From Urophycis tenuis (lineage: Eukaryota; Chordata; Actinopteri; Gadiformes; Phycidae), in contig JAXIVH010000069.1 in NCBI GenBank assembly GCA_036785325.1, forward strand, positions 506,822 to 570,821: DNA of 64,000 nt, written 5' to 3'. The notes under the pieces are model-generated. The model saw nothing but the letters and a program-made list of their open reading frames with translations, was not told the origin of the DNA and made no database searches. The position numbers were made by a program, and so were the translations under genes. Positions 1-13,665 of the stretch are shown in pieces. How positions within the stretch are numbered: the first letter of the stretch is position 1; each line of letters begins with the position of its first letter.

Positions 1-247
1 CGTCGGCCCCTTTCGCCAGAGCGATGTCGTCCGGCAGCGAGTCGAGACCCTGAAGTGGCGGATGGTTCTTCTGCTCCAAATGGCTCTCCAGGGTGGACCT
101 GATGCTGTGGAGACGGCGGGGAGGGTGAGGGGAAGAGGAGACGCAACAGTTAGCACCGCCAATGCATTGTTCCCTTCCCACATGCCTCCCTATTCACTGG
201 GCCAGCTGCTGGCTCAATACAGATGACCTGTGCCTGTGGGTGGGTGT

Positions 248-298
<51 letters not shown>

Positions 299-820
299 CA
301 CCGATCCCTTGATGGATGGATGGCTTCCAGGGGGCGGGGGGGGGGGGGGGGGGGGGGGGTTGGGGGAGGTCATGCTCTGACCCTAAGAAGCAAAAGGAGC
401 TCAACTCCCTAGGGGGACCAGTGGTGGACAAGACCTACGCACTCCTTCTGTGATTGAAAGTGCCCTTTCATTGAATTCCTTTACAGCGCGGCAGTAATCC
501 CTTTGGCTGACAACAGGCACACTTCTTTGGCTGTTACAGGCTTGTCCCGGCTTCACCGCAAACCAACAAGAATGAGTGGGAGTAAAATAATCCCTTCAAA
601 GGACAATTGCGCAATGTGAGGAGGCCCTTTGGTGGTTATTTCCCAATCAATTATTTCCTTAAGTAGGTATTATTTTCTTAATTGAAGTTCATTTACTGTC
701 ATTCTGTAACAGCAATTTGACTAGGATTATTAAAACCAGGACTTCTGGTCCCCATTAACTTCTGATTATCTGTTGCTACAGCTAATTATACATATATACA
801 TAGGCACACATGCATGCACG

Positions 821-852
<32 letters not shown>

Positions 853-3800
853 ATTGTGTGCAACCCCCGAACAAAAATAAGATCATTCCGTTCTATTGGA
901 CGTGACTTAACGAGCGAGGGGTTGATTGAATCTGGAGCCTCTTACTCCCAGTGAGGGTTGTACTCCTGGTCTGGCACGAAGCCGCTGGTCTTCAGCAGGA
1001 GGATCTCGTGCAGCTCCCGAGAGAAGCTCTCAGTGTCGGCCGAGGTAAGGAAGCCAACCAGCCTCTTTTTGTCCTCTGCCGTCAGCCTCTCCTGGAACTC
1101 GGAGCGCAGGCCCTGAAACGGGTCCTGCGATGAAGGACAGAAGAGACGCTATCAATATCTTCAATAAACGATTCGATACAGTAAAGTCACCTGTTTTTGC
1201 CCTTCATCACAAAATCTCAACGGGCTCCACAGGGCACTTTTTGTGACATTCCCCAACACCCTAAAGGGGGGGGGGGAGATTTCATTTTCAAGGAAGACCC
1301 TGAGAGAGAACCCAGGGCAGGGATCCTCCATTCCAGGGATGGTGAGGAGTGTGATGGACGCCATAATGGATGGACAAAGTGGTGGCATGAAAGCAACAGC
1401 AACAGTGTTACACTCACGATGCCTCACAACCAATATAATCCAAATAATCACAAGAACGGCCGTCAAATCTCATGTGTTTGTTCTGGTGATCGCAAACTAT
1501 GTTCCTTCCATGCAGGAGGTCAGACCCTGCGGTCTCCCTGCCGTGTGTGTGTGTGGGGAGGGGGGGGCTGGGCGCCACACTTTCCATAGCTTTACAAGCC
1601 AGACTGCCGGCCCCCCTCCAGGCCCTGTGGGGGGGTCAGGACCCGGCATCATGCTGGGGTCAACCCCACCGTGAAAGGAGCGGCTAAAACAAATCAGTCA
1701 ATAGAGTGAAGAGCTGCACCTCCATGGCATCTCATTCCGTTTTTTTTGTCCAAGTCTAAAATACAAGAATACAATTTCTTCTTACAAGAAAAAAAGAAAA
1801 CTTAACTGAGGCATAACTTGATCGTTTTCAAGAAGCGCTCAACAACAAAACGAGGGAGAAAACATTCAAGTCACAATGACACACTTTTAATAAACGACGC
1901 AAGATTCGGACACGCCTTTGGACGAAAATTGCTGTCAACATACTCTAGCAGGCAGCAGTCGTCGGGAGATAACGTGACCGCATACTGTAAAGCACCACCA
2001 CCAACTGTAAAGTTTACCGCTGGGGGTTGGGGTTAGGATCAGCTGTAGCCACACTGCGAACCCATGCTCTTGGAATGTCTTTTGAGGTGTCAGCATTACG
2101 GTCGGAGAATGCGAGGGAGAATTTACAGCCGGCGCTTCTTCAGTGCATTCTTTCAGCAGACACTTGCCTCTTGCTGCGACTCTGTCTTCATTTAGCCATG
2201 TTTTGCTCATCTCACAGGGAGGAGGAACTTCGTGGAACAGACCACTTATATATATATTATTCTTTCCAACCGCGACCAACCTGCTTTCTCTTCAGCATGA
2301 GCTCAGACTTCCAGCAGGTCAGGAGTTGCCAGATGAACACGCTCTGCTCCAGTCGACTTTCCCCGAGCGCCTGCAATGAAACAAGAACGACACGTTCCAA
2401 CAGACTCAAACGGATTGAGGAAAACCTCACATTTCCCAGAGCTTGACAGCGGAAACCGTTTCATCTTCACCAAATTCCTTGGCAAATATCGATTTGATTT
2501 GCGTTTACTGGAAGTAGGGATATGAAAAATGAAAAAAAAAAAGAATAAATAAATAAATAAATAAAGACGACAACGATGATGATGATGATGACGACGGCGA
2601 TGATGACGATGACGATGATGACGATGAGGAGGAGGAGGTGGAGGAGGAGGAGGAGGAGGAGGAGGAAGACCAAAAATACATGACGATACATGGCGGTTTC
2701 TCCTACCCGGGCCACGCTGCTTGAGACCTGTGGGGCGAACCGCAGGGACTGCGTGAGGTAGGAGGCCAGGCTCTGCCGGGGCTCCCCGCCCGCCTTGCCC
2801 AGGAAGCGCAGGGCGATCTCCACCACGAAGACGGCGTCGCACGCGTCCGTGTAGGAGCGCAGCGCGGCGCGGACGCCGGCGCACACCGAGCCCTTCAGCG
2901 GACTCTGCGGCGAGGAGAGGATGGGGGGGGGAGACCGCCGGGGTTAAAACACAGCAACGTGTCGGTGTTCGTTGAGCAGCTGACGCCTCTGGTTCACAAG
3001 TTGACCCACGAGCCAATCGAGATACACGTCGTTAATGAGCGGGCGGGGCTTACGTCTCGTACCGTGGGAGAGTGTGCGTGGCGATCAGACCCGGAGCCTT
3101 TTATACCGCGCAGCATTGCTGTTAAATACTTGATCCTGTTTGGTCAACGGTGTTCCAAGCGCGTGCGCGTGCATCACTTTTCAATCAATGCACAGTGAAT
3201 TCATCTTTAACACCAAGGGTCAAATACCAATCATCGACCAGATGTTTCCTGTGTTATTGGAAAACCGATGAAAATCGATTATCCTACACCAATACTCGGT
3301 ATTTAACGCTCTGGAGCAAGGACAGGGTTTTTTATCTTCCCAAACAACAACGTCCAGTCGTCACACAAAACCGCGGTGTCCTCACCTGAGGGATCTTCAT
3401 CCTGACTTCTGACAGCACGACTGAGAAATCCTGCAGGTGTCTGTTCAGGAATCTCTCAGTGTCCTAATTAGGAGCATACATAGACACGTTCAGTTTAATA
3501 AAATGCCAGGCATTTCCCTCCAATGTGTTTGACTCACTGCATCCTCACCGCTCGGATGAGTGGTTTCCCAGCCAGGAAGCGACGAGCCAGCTGGGTTTGG
3601 ATCCCTGTCAGGTTGTAACTGCAGTCCGTCTCCTGTCCTTCCTTCAGGGTGTAGTGGCAGTGGGAGAGCATTAGGGGGAGTAGTTGCCTCTCTGGGTGAC
3701 AGAGGGCAAGCTGAGTCTCTGATATTCCCTCCAGCGGCACGCTGTAGTCACTGGAAAGACGGGGAAAGAAGACAACAGTCAGGGATTACAGTTGTTGTCA

Positions 3801-6800
3801 TTAAAGGGCTTTAAATCATAAGCAATTATCAATGAGAAATTCTCCTTAAAACGAGCTGCAAATCCAGCATCTCTACGGTATTGGTACAGAGCCTAGCATG
3901 GTAGCTGCTATGTAAAAAGGTTTGGTTGTGCTTTGTATATGTTCTAAAAATGTATAAATCAATAAGTTGACAAATTGCTAGCAACATGAGGCATCATTAA
4001 ATGATATTGATGAATTTAATTTATCGGTGGTTTTTAAGGTTTTCCAAGACAACAGACTATGAATACGACAGTTGATTGCATCGATTTAACAATCTGACAA
4101 TATAAAATAAACTGTTTTTTTGGCATGTTTGCTTTGTCACTATATGACATAGACTTTGCGCTACCTTTTTGGCTAACGCCGTGAATGCTTGTTTGTAGTG
4201 ATCGCATTAGCCAATCACAGAGGGCCTTACTCAGTGGGTTAGGTATAGGTAATGGAGACGTTCACTTGTGCTCCATGGTTGGAATTTCCATGTAAACTTG
4301 GATGAACATGGATGAAGCCTTTTGAGAGTCGCCATCTTACACACCTGTGTTCCTGGTTGTTGACCTTCCTGGCCCTGGCCACCAGACTGTTGTGGGTGGT
4401 CGCCAGGTAGTCCACCAGGGTTCGAAGGCAGGACCCCGGTCCTCGGCGACTCGGCACCAGGAAGTCCCCAGAGCTGTCCATCGTCAGCTGTTTCTCACAC
4501 AGCGTCGACTCCAAACTGAGCTCTGCTGCTCAACGTACACACACACACACACACAGAGCCGTGAGCGTTTTTGCCTCTGAAGTATTACCTACGCAAACCT
4601 ATACCGCAAATATTGTACACCCGTCAAAGTGGCGAGGGCGATGCTCGTTCGTGCTTACAGTCATGGGCCATTTCCAGTCTCAGACCGTTCCACACGTCAA
4701 TGAATCTCCTCACGCGCTCCGAGACCACCTGGCTCTGGCGTCCTGTCGGAAAACAAAGGCAAGTGTCACCATGCTGCTGTTTCTTTGTCATACGTGGGCT
4801 TCGCTACACTGTGTTGCTGTCGAGGTCGCCCCACGTTACCTGCTGGTAACCGGTGTAACATCTCGCCAATGCTCTGGGATTTTGTGTCCGACGACGCCAG
4901 GGGAAATATTCTCAGAAGGTCCGACTGCAATGCCGCCAGCTCCGGGAGGTGGTGTAACTGTCTGATGCAGGACATCTGAGACAGATACACATGACACATG
5001 AGAAATAACGAACATGTCCTCCTTCAGTTGACATCCTCACATCCCCATTCGCTCCAACATAGGTCAGCGCCCCATCTCCGGTGAAACACACAGGCTACTG
5101 CGCTTGGATCTTTCTGGATCACCACCGCTCAGCACCGCTCGGTGTCTTCCCTGAGGTTTCGACGTCGCGTCGTCGTTTTGGAAAAAAAACACCACAAAGA
5201 GCCTCGGCCTCAGAAAAACAACGGCGGTACCTTCTCCACGAAGATGACGAGCACGGGCAGCGAGCTTCTGCCTGGGTCCTCTCCGACCAGCTGAGAGAAG
5301 CGCTCCACCGTCACGGTCTCGGGAAGCCTCCAGAAGGCCGAGCGCTTGGTGGGACAATCGGAGGGCAGGGACAGCAGGGGCCCGGGGTCGGCGTGGAGCA
5401 GCCTCATCAGGGGACTCGTCGCCATGCTGTCGTCCGAGGCGATCCTCTCGCGGGCTTCTGCCAGATCCCCCTTCAGATTCTACGGGGACGGCGGGGAGAA
5501 CGCCATCGGCGGTGCGCAGATTAGAGAGGCGACAGGCACGCCGATAAACAAATCGGAAAGACAGCACCACCCGGTGGAGAGATGGCGTTTATCACAACTG
5601 CCGTTCCTGTGGTGTGTGTCCTAGGTACGACCGCCTCGCCACGCGTACCACGCTGAGCTGCGAGCAATGTCTACGACTGCACGCCCGTGGTGGGCGGCAC
5701 CTGCGAGGTGTTGGGTTTGGTTCTGAAGCGCTGCCCACCTTAAGTACCGGGTCGACGGCGGCCCCACAGACACGGGTCTCCCACTGCGCCCGTCCCTGTT
5801 TGGTCGTCAGGTCCGGCATCTCTCCGCGCCCTTCGCGCAGCGTCACATTAAAAAAGTAACGTCAAACGCGTAGTCACATAACACCACTGGGTTCGGACCC
5901 AATCACGATATACTGTATATATATATACAGTAGAGCATTCCGGGGGGAGCCTCGGAAAAGTCTCAGCGAGCCGTCACCTGGCGTCGCCTCGGTGCACTTG
6001 GCGAGGACGAGGTGGACCGTCACGGCGGTGTCGTCGGCGTTCAGGTCCAGAGCGCGGCCCAGCGTCGCCACGTCCCGCTCCAGGTGGCGCCACAGAAAGT
6101 TCACCACATCGTCGCGCAGCACGGGGTGGACCATGCCACTGACGACCTGGTGGAATTGTCATTAGAAAAAAAAAAAAAAAAAACTTTATTTACACATTCA
6201 TGTTGCACTTTTCGGAACCCACGTCGCAAAGCGCTCGGCTCGGCTTCAAAGTGGAGGACTGCCTTGTCTGCCTTGCCCCCTACTACCCAACCAGCGCAGC
6301 TCAAAGGATCTCGCATTGTTCAATTAAAAACACAAAGGACTGTGTAAAGAAATGGGAAACTGTCAGATAAAAAGCTTCAAAGACACAAAATGAAGAAGAA
6401 GAAGAAGACAAAGCACTCTGAGGTACAATGTGCAAGATTTGCGATTTGCAACGCTGGCTGAATGTACAAAAAAATATTAAACTCTGCGCCTGTGTTTTTG
6501 AGCACATTTTGAGCTAGGAAATGAAGATATAAATCAGGTTTACAAATAGCAAAATCAGAAAACAGACGAACAATGCATCTCAACAAAAAAGTAACACAAA
6601 TAATCCAAAAACGATTGAAAAATGTCTTTTAAACCATCTATAAAGATGCAAAAAATCACAAAAAAATGCAAATTTACGTCAAAAATGCTAATAAACGGCA
6701 ATTAAAAAAAAAAAAAAAAAAAACTGTCAACAAGTCATGACAGCAAACGCAAAGGTCCAACACATCGTGGATCCTCTTGTTCGCGTTCACGTCCTTTTGA

Positions 6801-6969
6801 CAAATGGTCACTTCTCACCGCGCGGTTCCTACTGGCCCCCTGCAGCAGTGCCAGGTGGGTGAGCATCCGCAGAACGCAGGTCTGGGCAGGAGTCATCTGT
6901 CGCTCTGGGGCTTCCGATCTCCCACGGGCCTCTCCTAATATGTGGCCCATCCGGGTTTGATCACCCGAG
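1..6969 (-). CDS. rnf213: rnf213 exons 52-64: C-terminal domain, partial at window edge
   Basis: Exons: 6819-6969, 5978-6146, 5739-5830, 5231-5479, 4840-4975, 4659-4742, 4345-4525, 3549-3750, 3386-3463, 2707-2904, 2281-2370, 946-1124 and 1-104 (cut). Matches to human include [13 protein letters not shown] (exon 52), [13 protein letters not shown] (exon 56) and YTDACDAV (exon 61). Acceptors of exons 57 and 58 were chosen by phase: GACAG|GACGCC at 4742 and GCAG|CAGAGC at 4525. The nearer alternatives give a frameshift or a stop. The acceptor of exon 54 is uncertain (5830, or a few bases shorter). The final exon reads RSTLESH to LAKGAD, about 20 residues before the human C-terminus. Confidence 0.9.
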
Positions 6970-9900
6970 CTAAGGATAATGCACACGGGGGGGATTTTCA
7001 GTTAAAAGAAACATGTCGCCAATGCAACAGTACATAGGTGTGTTGTATCTGTTTGCCACCTGTCATTCACACGATGAAAGCCAACCACAGGGGAGTGATT
7101 ATTCCCTCCCACTGGGAGGCCACAGTCCGCGCATTTTGATAGGACCATGGGCTTTCCACACTGTCAAGACACAAACACCAAGTTCAGAAAGACAAAGAAA
7201 GAACCGAATCACCCAAACAGACAAACGACCTGACCTAAATTACGTTCAAATAATCGCACTGATCCTAGCTTACCTCGCCGACAAAGCAGGGATGTCCGTT
7301 GGCACAACCTGCGAATAAATGATGGATACAGCACATCAACACACAGCCCGCGGTGCACCGCTACAACTACATTTAAAATGTAAAAACACCGGTTAGGCAC
7401 TTACAAAATGTTTGCATCTTTCCTTCTCTGAGGAGCAGCTGGTAAGCTTCACTGGTGTGATCTTCCGGCATGGTCGGCAGGAAGAACCGCTGAAAGGCGA
7501 GGTCACACACTCCAGGTCACACGTGTTGGCCGGGCGTGCTCAAACCCTCGTAAGCCGCCTCGCACCCGGCTTCACTCAAATAGCCGAGTCACCGATGATG
7601 CGGTTTGTCAAAGTGACTTGTTGCTCCGATTCTGCCTCAGGAGCATTTAGCCAACGTAAACAACAGCAGCTGCGCTTAAGGTCTTCGCGACAAGACCATT
7701 GTTGGGTGAAGCACTTGGCGATAACATTTTTTGCACAAACGTCATAACGAACGCGGGCCTGCATGTTAACGGGCGTCTAAACCGATGACATCGCCCGGAC
7801 CAGTGAGGTCCTTCCACCTTACCGTGGCACTCTGAGTGTGGAAGGCGATCCGGTGCAGCGGCTCCAGCAGAGGGCTTCCATTGAGCAGCACGGAGTCCTG
7901 GTGCACCACGAGCTCCAACAGCGCCCGCCTCACCGACGGAAGCCCCCGGCTGACGGAGAGAGACGAAGCCGCGCCCCCGATTTGATTGGATAAAAGGGCG
8001 GTGCAGAATGCCTGCAACTCCTCAGGCATCGGGCTTTTCAGGACGGCTTCCAGCATTTCTCTGTCCTGTATGTGACGCATGCGGGATGCAAGGGAGGATC
8101 GAAGCACAATTTAGAGTCCACGTGACTTGTGGACAACAGACATGCGTCAAGACGTGGATCGGATGTGTTGGTGACCTCTGCAGACGGGCGGAGCTTGGGG
8201 TGGGTTGATACACAGCGGCAGGTCACTTGTCTGAACAAGGCGAGGGCCAGGAGAACATGGGCTTGGGGGCCCCTCAGTTTCTACGAAGAGATCATACAAT
8301 GGACGTGCTTTGAATTGTTGTGAGCTCTTTTTAGAACAAGCATAACAATGTGAATAATTTTACTTAATTCATTTTTGTTTTTAATCACAGAAGCAGAAAA
8401 CTGCCAAAGGAAGTTCCAGTTGATGCAATGTTCTCCTGGGTCCGGCTCATCACACTGCAATGCTATTTTCCTATTTCAATCTGTCAAGCCAAAAAAGTCA
8501 CCAATCAGTCATATAATCAATACTAATGATGTCACCTGTAGATTTCTCTTAAGAATAGTCGTTCTTTCCTCCAGTACAGCCTGGGCAACGGAGTCCCGCA
8601 GGGCCCTGTACAGGGGGCTGACACACAGGAACTGGTCCACTTCCAGGGGAGTCTGCAACTTTTGAGGACAGTTCACAATGTCGCAAAAAAAGGTGTCAGT
8701 CCAACATTCAAAGTTGTGTATTGGTGTCAAAGAGAAAGGCATTGTGACGCAATACAATGCCTACAAATAGGTGAAATACCTTCTGGCATTTTAAAACTAT
8801 TATTTTCTCGTCTCCTTTGTACCCATAAAAACCTTAAGGGGTCCTTTCGTTCCAAATAAAATCAGGGTTCGTTTCGAAGAGGGGGGGGGGGGGGGGGGGG
8901 GGGTTCACCTGGATTCGCAGCACCTCTGGAGGGAAAAGCCACGCCCAGGCGCGGTCTTTCATGAGGGCCAGGATGAACTCCCTGTCGGCCTGTCTGTGCA
9001 GGGCTCTGAGCAGGTAGACCCGGTACCAGTCGTTACCACTGTAGTCCAGCACCCCCCGCAGCTGCTGCAGATACTGCTCACACTCGGGCCTCTCCTCAGA
9101 GGCTTCTAAACACGGGACAACGCAAACGTCGGGTGACATCAACGAAGGCAATGGAATGAACTAAGGTCAACTAAACTAGGCATTCTCATGACCATGATGT
9201 GCTGTGCAGATTGATATACAGTATGAAACACACACACACACACACCCAGAGACACACCCACACACTCAAACACACACACATCACACACACAAGTGTGTGT
9301 GATACCGTGTGTCATGTACGTGTGTGTCATACTAGACACACATTCTTGACTCGGTTGATGTTTTTTTTTTTTTTAACATTTCGCCATTTTCCATCTTCCA
9401 CAGACCCCCTGGACCTGGTAAGAGTGATAAAAGCCGCGGTGAATCCACGCCTCCACACCTGCGGCCGTGACGGCGATCAGCATGCGCGCGCCGGTGGCCA
9501 GGCACAGCCGCAGCCGGGCCATGTTGAGCAGGAACTCGGCGGGGTCTTCCAGCCTGTCGGGGGTCTGATTCCGCGCCAGCCTGCTCAGGAACCGGCAGTC
9601 CTCCTGCCACCTCCCACGTCTCCCCTGAGGCGTGTCCACCTCCCCAGCCTCTGAGCACAGCAGGGAGTCCTGCGGCGAGGCCAACGCGTGATCAGACAGG
9701 AGTGAACAGACAGGAGTGATCAGACAGGAGTGATCAGACAGGAGTGATCAGACAGGAGTGATCAGACAGGAGTGAACAGACAGGAGTGAACAGACAGGAG
9801 TGAACAGACAGGAGTGATCAGACAGGAGTGAACAGACAGGGGTGATCAGACAGGAGTGAACAGACAGGAGTGATCAGACAGGAGTGAACAGACAGGAGTG

Positions 9901-10751
9901 AACAGACAGGAGTGATCAGACAGGAGTGATCAGACTGGAGTGATCAGACAGGAGTGAACAGACAGGAGTGAACAGACAGGAGTGAACAGACAGGAGTGAT
10001 CAGACAGGAGTGAACAGACAGGGGTGATCAGACAGGAGTGAACAGACAGGAGTGATCAGACAGGAGTGAACAGACAGGAGTGATCAGGCAGGAGTGAACA
10101 GACAGGGGGGCGTGGGATCTGAGCATTTGGCCTTAAAACAATACACTTCACCCTCGAGATTCGACTTATTTTAAGCGCTTATCCTGGTACACAAAGACAC
10201 TTGACATCCATTTAACACAGACTGTAAGTCAAAAAAGGTAAGGCAGAGGTAAGATAGGCAGCTAGGAGTATATACATACATACATACATACATACATACA
10301 CACATACTGTAGGTGCAAACATATACACATACATACACAAACAATGCATACAATCAAGTGGTATGGCTACAAAAGAACAAGGAAGAGGAAGAAGAGAAAA
10401 GGCCTGAAAAGGCGTATGGTAAAAGGTGAGACAGCAAGAACTGGTCTGTTCATGGTAAAAACAACACCAGTTATGGGTCGGCTTCATTTAGTAACCTGGA
10501 AGCAGTTGACAAAGAGCAGGTAGAGTCCAGTGCGGTCTCCCCATGGCACGATGTTCTCCTCCAGATTCTTCAGGTAGTTCTGGATGTGAACCTTCACCTT
10601 GTCAAAGCTGATCCAGTGATAGAGTCACATTAGCGGGTCAATTACTGTGCATCAGTGATAATGATAATGATCATGCATAATAACAATAATTTATAATTTA
10701 TAATGATTTAGTTAATTATTAGTTAATAAGTTAATAATGAATAACAACAAC

Positions 10752-10792
<41 letters not shown>

Positions 10793-11522
10793 TGATGCAG
10801 ATGCAAATTATTTGAATGTACAGGGTGTAGCTGTCAGGTCTGCTGTCTTGCAAAGGCAGAGATGCTCAGCCTCAAGCAGACAAACCGGAACAAATAAAGG
10901 TGAAATGAACGCAATACCTGTGCTGCAGCAGGAGTTTAGGTAGAACAGAGCGGACCACCGGGCTGCTGTCCACACACTCCAGGAAGGGAGACAGCTCTCT
11001 GGTCTTGTAAACATCTCCTGCAGACCATCCACCCACCATGCCCATTATGAGTGTACTAATGACATATAATAATACTAACAATACCGATCATAATAACAAT
11101 GAGTGATGACATTGAAGATAATCAAAGTGTTGTCATCATAACGACAACATTCTCTTGCTCTTTGTCGTTCTGCGAAGATCAATACAACCTTTCTCGATTT
11201 CTTAAAGATTAAAAACAGGATTAAAAACATCACTAACTTATTCTACATTGAAAGAAATCCCCATGCCCAGGAAGCAACCTCATCCTATTCCCATCGCCAT
11301 TTACATTCATTTGGTTGGACCGCGAAATAAAAATACACGCAGGCTGGGTTTTGCCGGGTGGTGTGTACCCACCGTGGGTGGAGATGAGCAGGGAGAAGAG
11401 CAATTCCACCACCTCCCCAGAGGGACTCTGGTCCTCAGGCAGGCAGAACCGGGACACCACCTCCAGGAAGAAGGCGGTGCAGGAGGCCTGCACCTCCGCC
11501 TGCTTCTGGAGAGCAGCCCTTT

Positions 11523-11611
<89 letters not shown>

Positions 11612-13605
11612 GTCGGTGTGCATGACGACTGTGTTTCTTTTTGCTTGTTTTTTTACAAAGATATACATAGTACATATAGTACAAACATCAGAAGTGCAAA
11701 ACATTGAATGCAGGAATAAATTCACAAATTGATTTAAATAACTGTTCCAAAAACATTGGGAGTAAAAAAATACAATAAAATGAAGACATGAATTACATTC
11801 AAAGAAAAATTTATATAAATGTATATAAATACGTATATAAATAGTTTATTTGAATTATTTGTTCAGCAGCGGACACCCTGTTGTCGTCAATATTCATTCC
11901 ATTCATGTCTTCATTCATGTCTATTTGCAGATACCTAACCTTGAGTCACTTCAGTTACCGGTACTCTCTTTGCACAGTTCTTTCCTGAGCAGAGCAGCTG
12001 CAACTGCAAACATAATGAATAACGTACCACAACACTATGGTCCCACATCATGAAACCAAAACGAAAGAAACGATACAATGGCAACAGCACCGATTCTCGG
12101 TTCTACCACTGTCTATATAGCAATACACTATATAGCATATACACTTTGAATTTAAAAAACTCATTTCCAGAACATACTTCACGTCGTTCGAGACATTTAG
12201 CTGGGGATCTGGTGGCAAGCCGGTCCGGCATGTTGGGCAGGACCGCCGGTTGTTCTTGACGCACTCCTGGATGCAGGGCAGGCAGACGAGGTGCTTGCAG
12301 GGCAAGAGACACGGGGCTCTCAGCTCGAACCGGCACACGGCGCAACGCGAGCCGTACCTAGTGGAAAAGACCGCATTTGATCACGTTTACGTGCATGTCA
12401 CAATCTCACATCCAGCAGACCTTTGCGTAATGCCTCGTTTCCAGATTCTTGACGGAGTTATTCCACTGATTAGAAACTCAATTGCGCGGGTATTTTCTAC
12501 AATGGCCCGTCTACACGGTGACGATTTGAAACCTTTCCAGGGATTGCTCTAAGAACGTCGGCGTCTGGTGGGACGTTTCGGATTGTCTCACCACCGGGGA
12601 AAATTCCTTACTGCTGGCCGAGCTTGCAATCGGCAAATCACACACTTTCAGAAAAACGTTGAAAAAGAAATGCAAGGGATTCGTATTCGCCCAGATTTGA
12701 GCTCGTCTGCTCACCTAAAGTGTGACTTTGTTCACAACGACGGCATTATGCTGTAAGTGAGTGACTCATGTTGTCTAACCTCAGGATCTGGCTGGCCGAC
12801 TCCTCATTGTAAGCGTTTAGGATGCGTATGAGCTGCTGCAGGGCGACCACGTTCCAGAGGTCAGGAGACTCCAGCATCAACTGTAAACCAATCAGCAAAC
12901 CAATCAACTGGCTGCCAACACAATATGGACAACTTTATTTAGTAGTTGACTTACACGCTGGAGAAGGTTGCAGTGTTTTAGCGCTAGCTCCTTCAGTCTA
13001 GAGTCTCCTTGGGCAGCCTCGAGCAACACTCTCTGGATGAAGGCTGCAATGACCAGCATCCCACACCACGTTGACCTAGAGGGACCATGGACGAACATGG
13101 GGGACTCACAACTCACACAAACCCCCCACTACGTGTGTGTCTACAGCGCTCCAAACAAATGAGAGGGATTTTGGTGACAGTTTCTCAGAATACTACAGAA
13201 GGATTATTTCAAATGTGCTTGATCTTGTTGCAAAAACATACTTGGGAACTTTGATGGCATTTGCTGAGAGAACAATGTGCTATGCATCAGTTTGTTGTCA
13301 TGACTGCATTTATACTTCAGGGGAAATCCAACCCATTCATTTATTGAGGCAAATTCTTGGTAATTGATAGGCCAATAGGGAAGGTAGCTACCTCATAGAG
13401 GTCAGATGTTGCTGACAGCCAGGCCCACATAGGGTTATGTAGTTGTAACTGAAGGCTCTATCTAGGCATGGCTGAAGGAGCTCCACTCGGCGCACAAACT
13501 GTTTGCACTCTTCCAGCGACGTCACCTTCAGCAGCTTGGTTTTCTCCACACAGATTCCAAGGGCTAAAATGTCCTCAATCTTCAAAAAAAAAAAAAAATC
13601 ATATA

Positions 13606-13665
<60 letters not shown>

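Noticed and set aside
9415..9458. Longer exon 45 of rnf213 to donor CAG|GTCCAG
   Set aside because: It would leave exon 46 out of frame; the earlier GCAG|GTGTGG donor fits phase and human alignment.
9689..10106. CRISPR-like array
   Set aside because: Units of 14 bp are contiguous with no unique spacers, in a vertebrate intron; it is a minisatellite.
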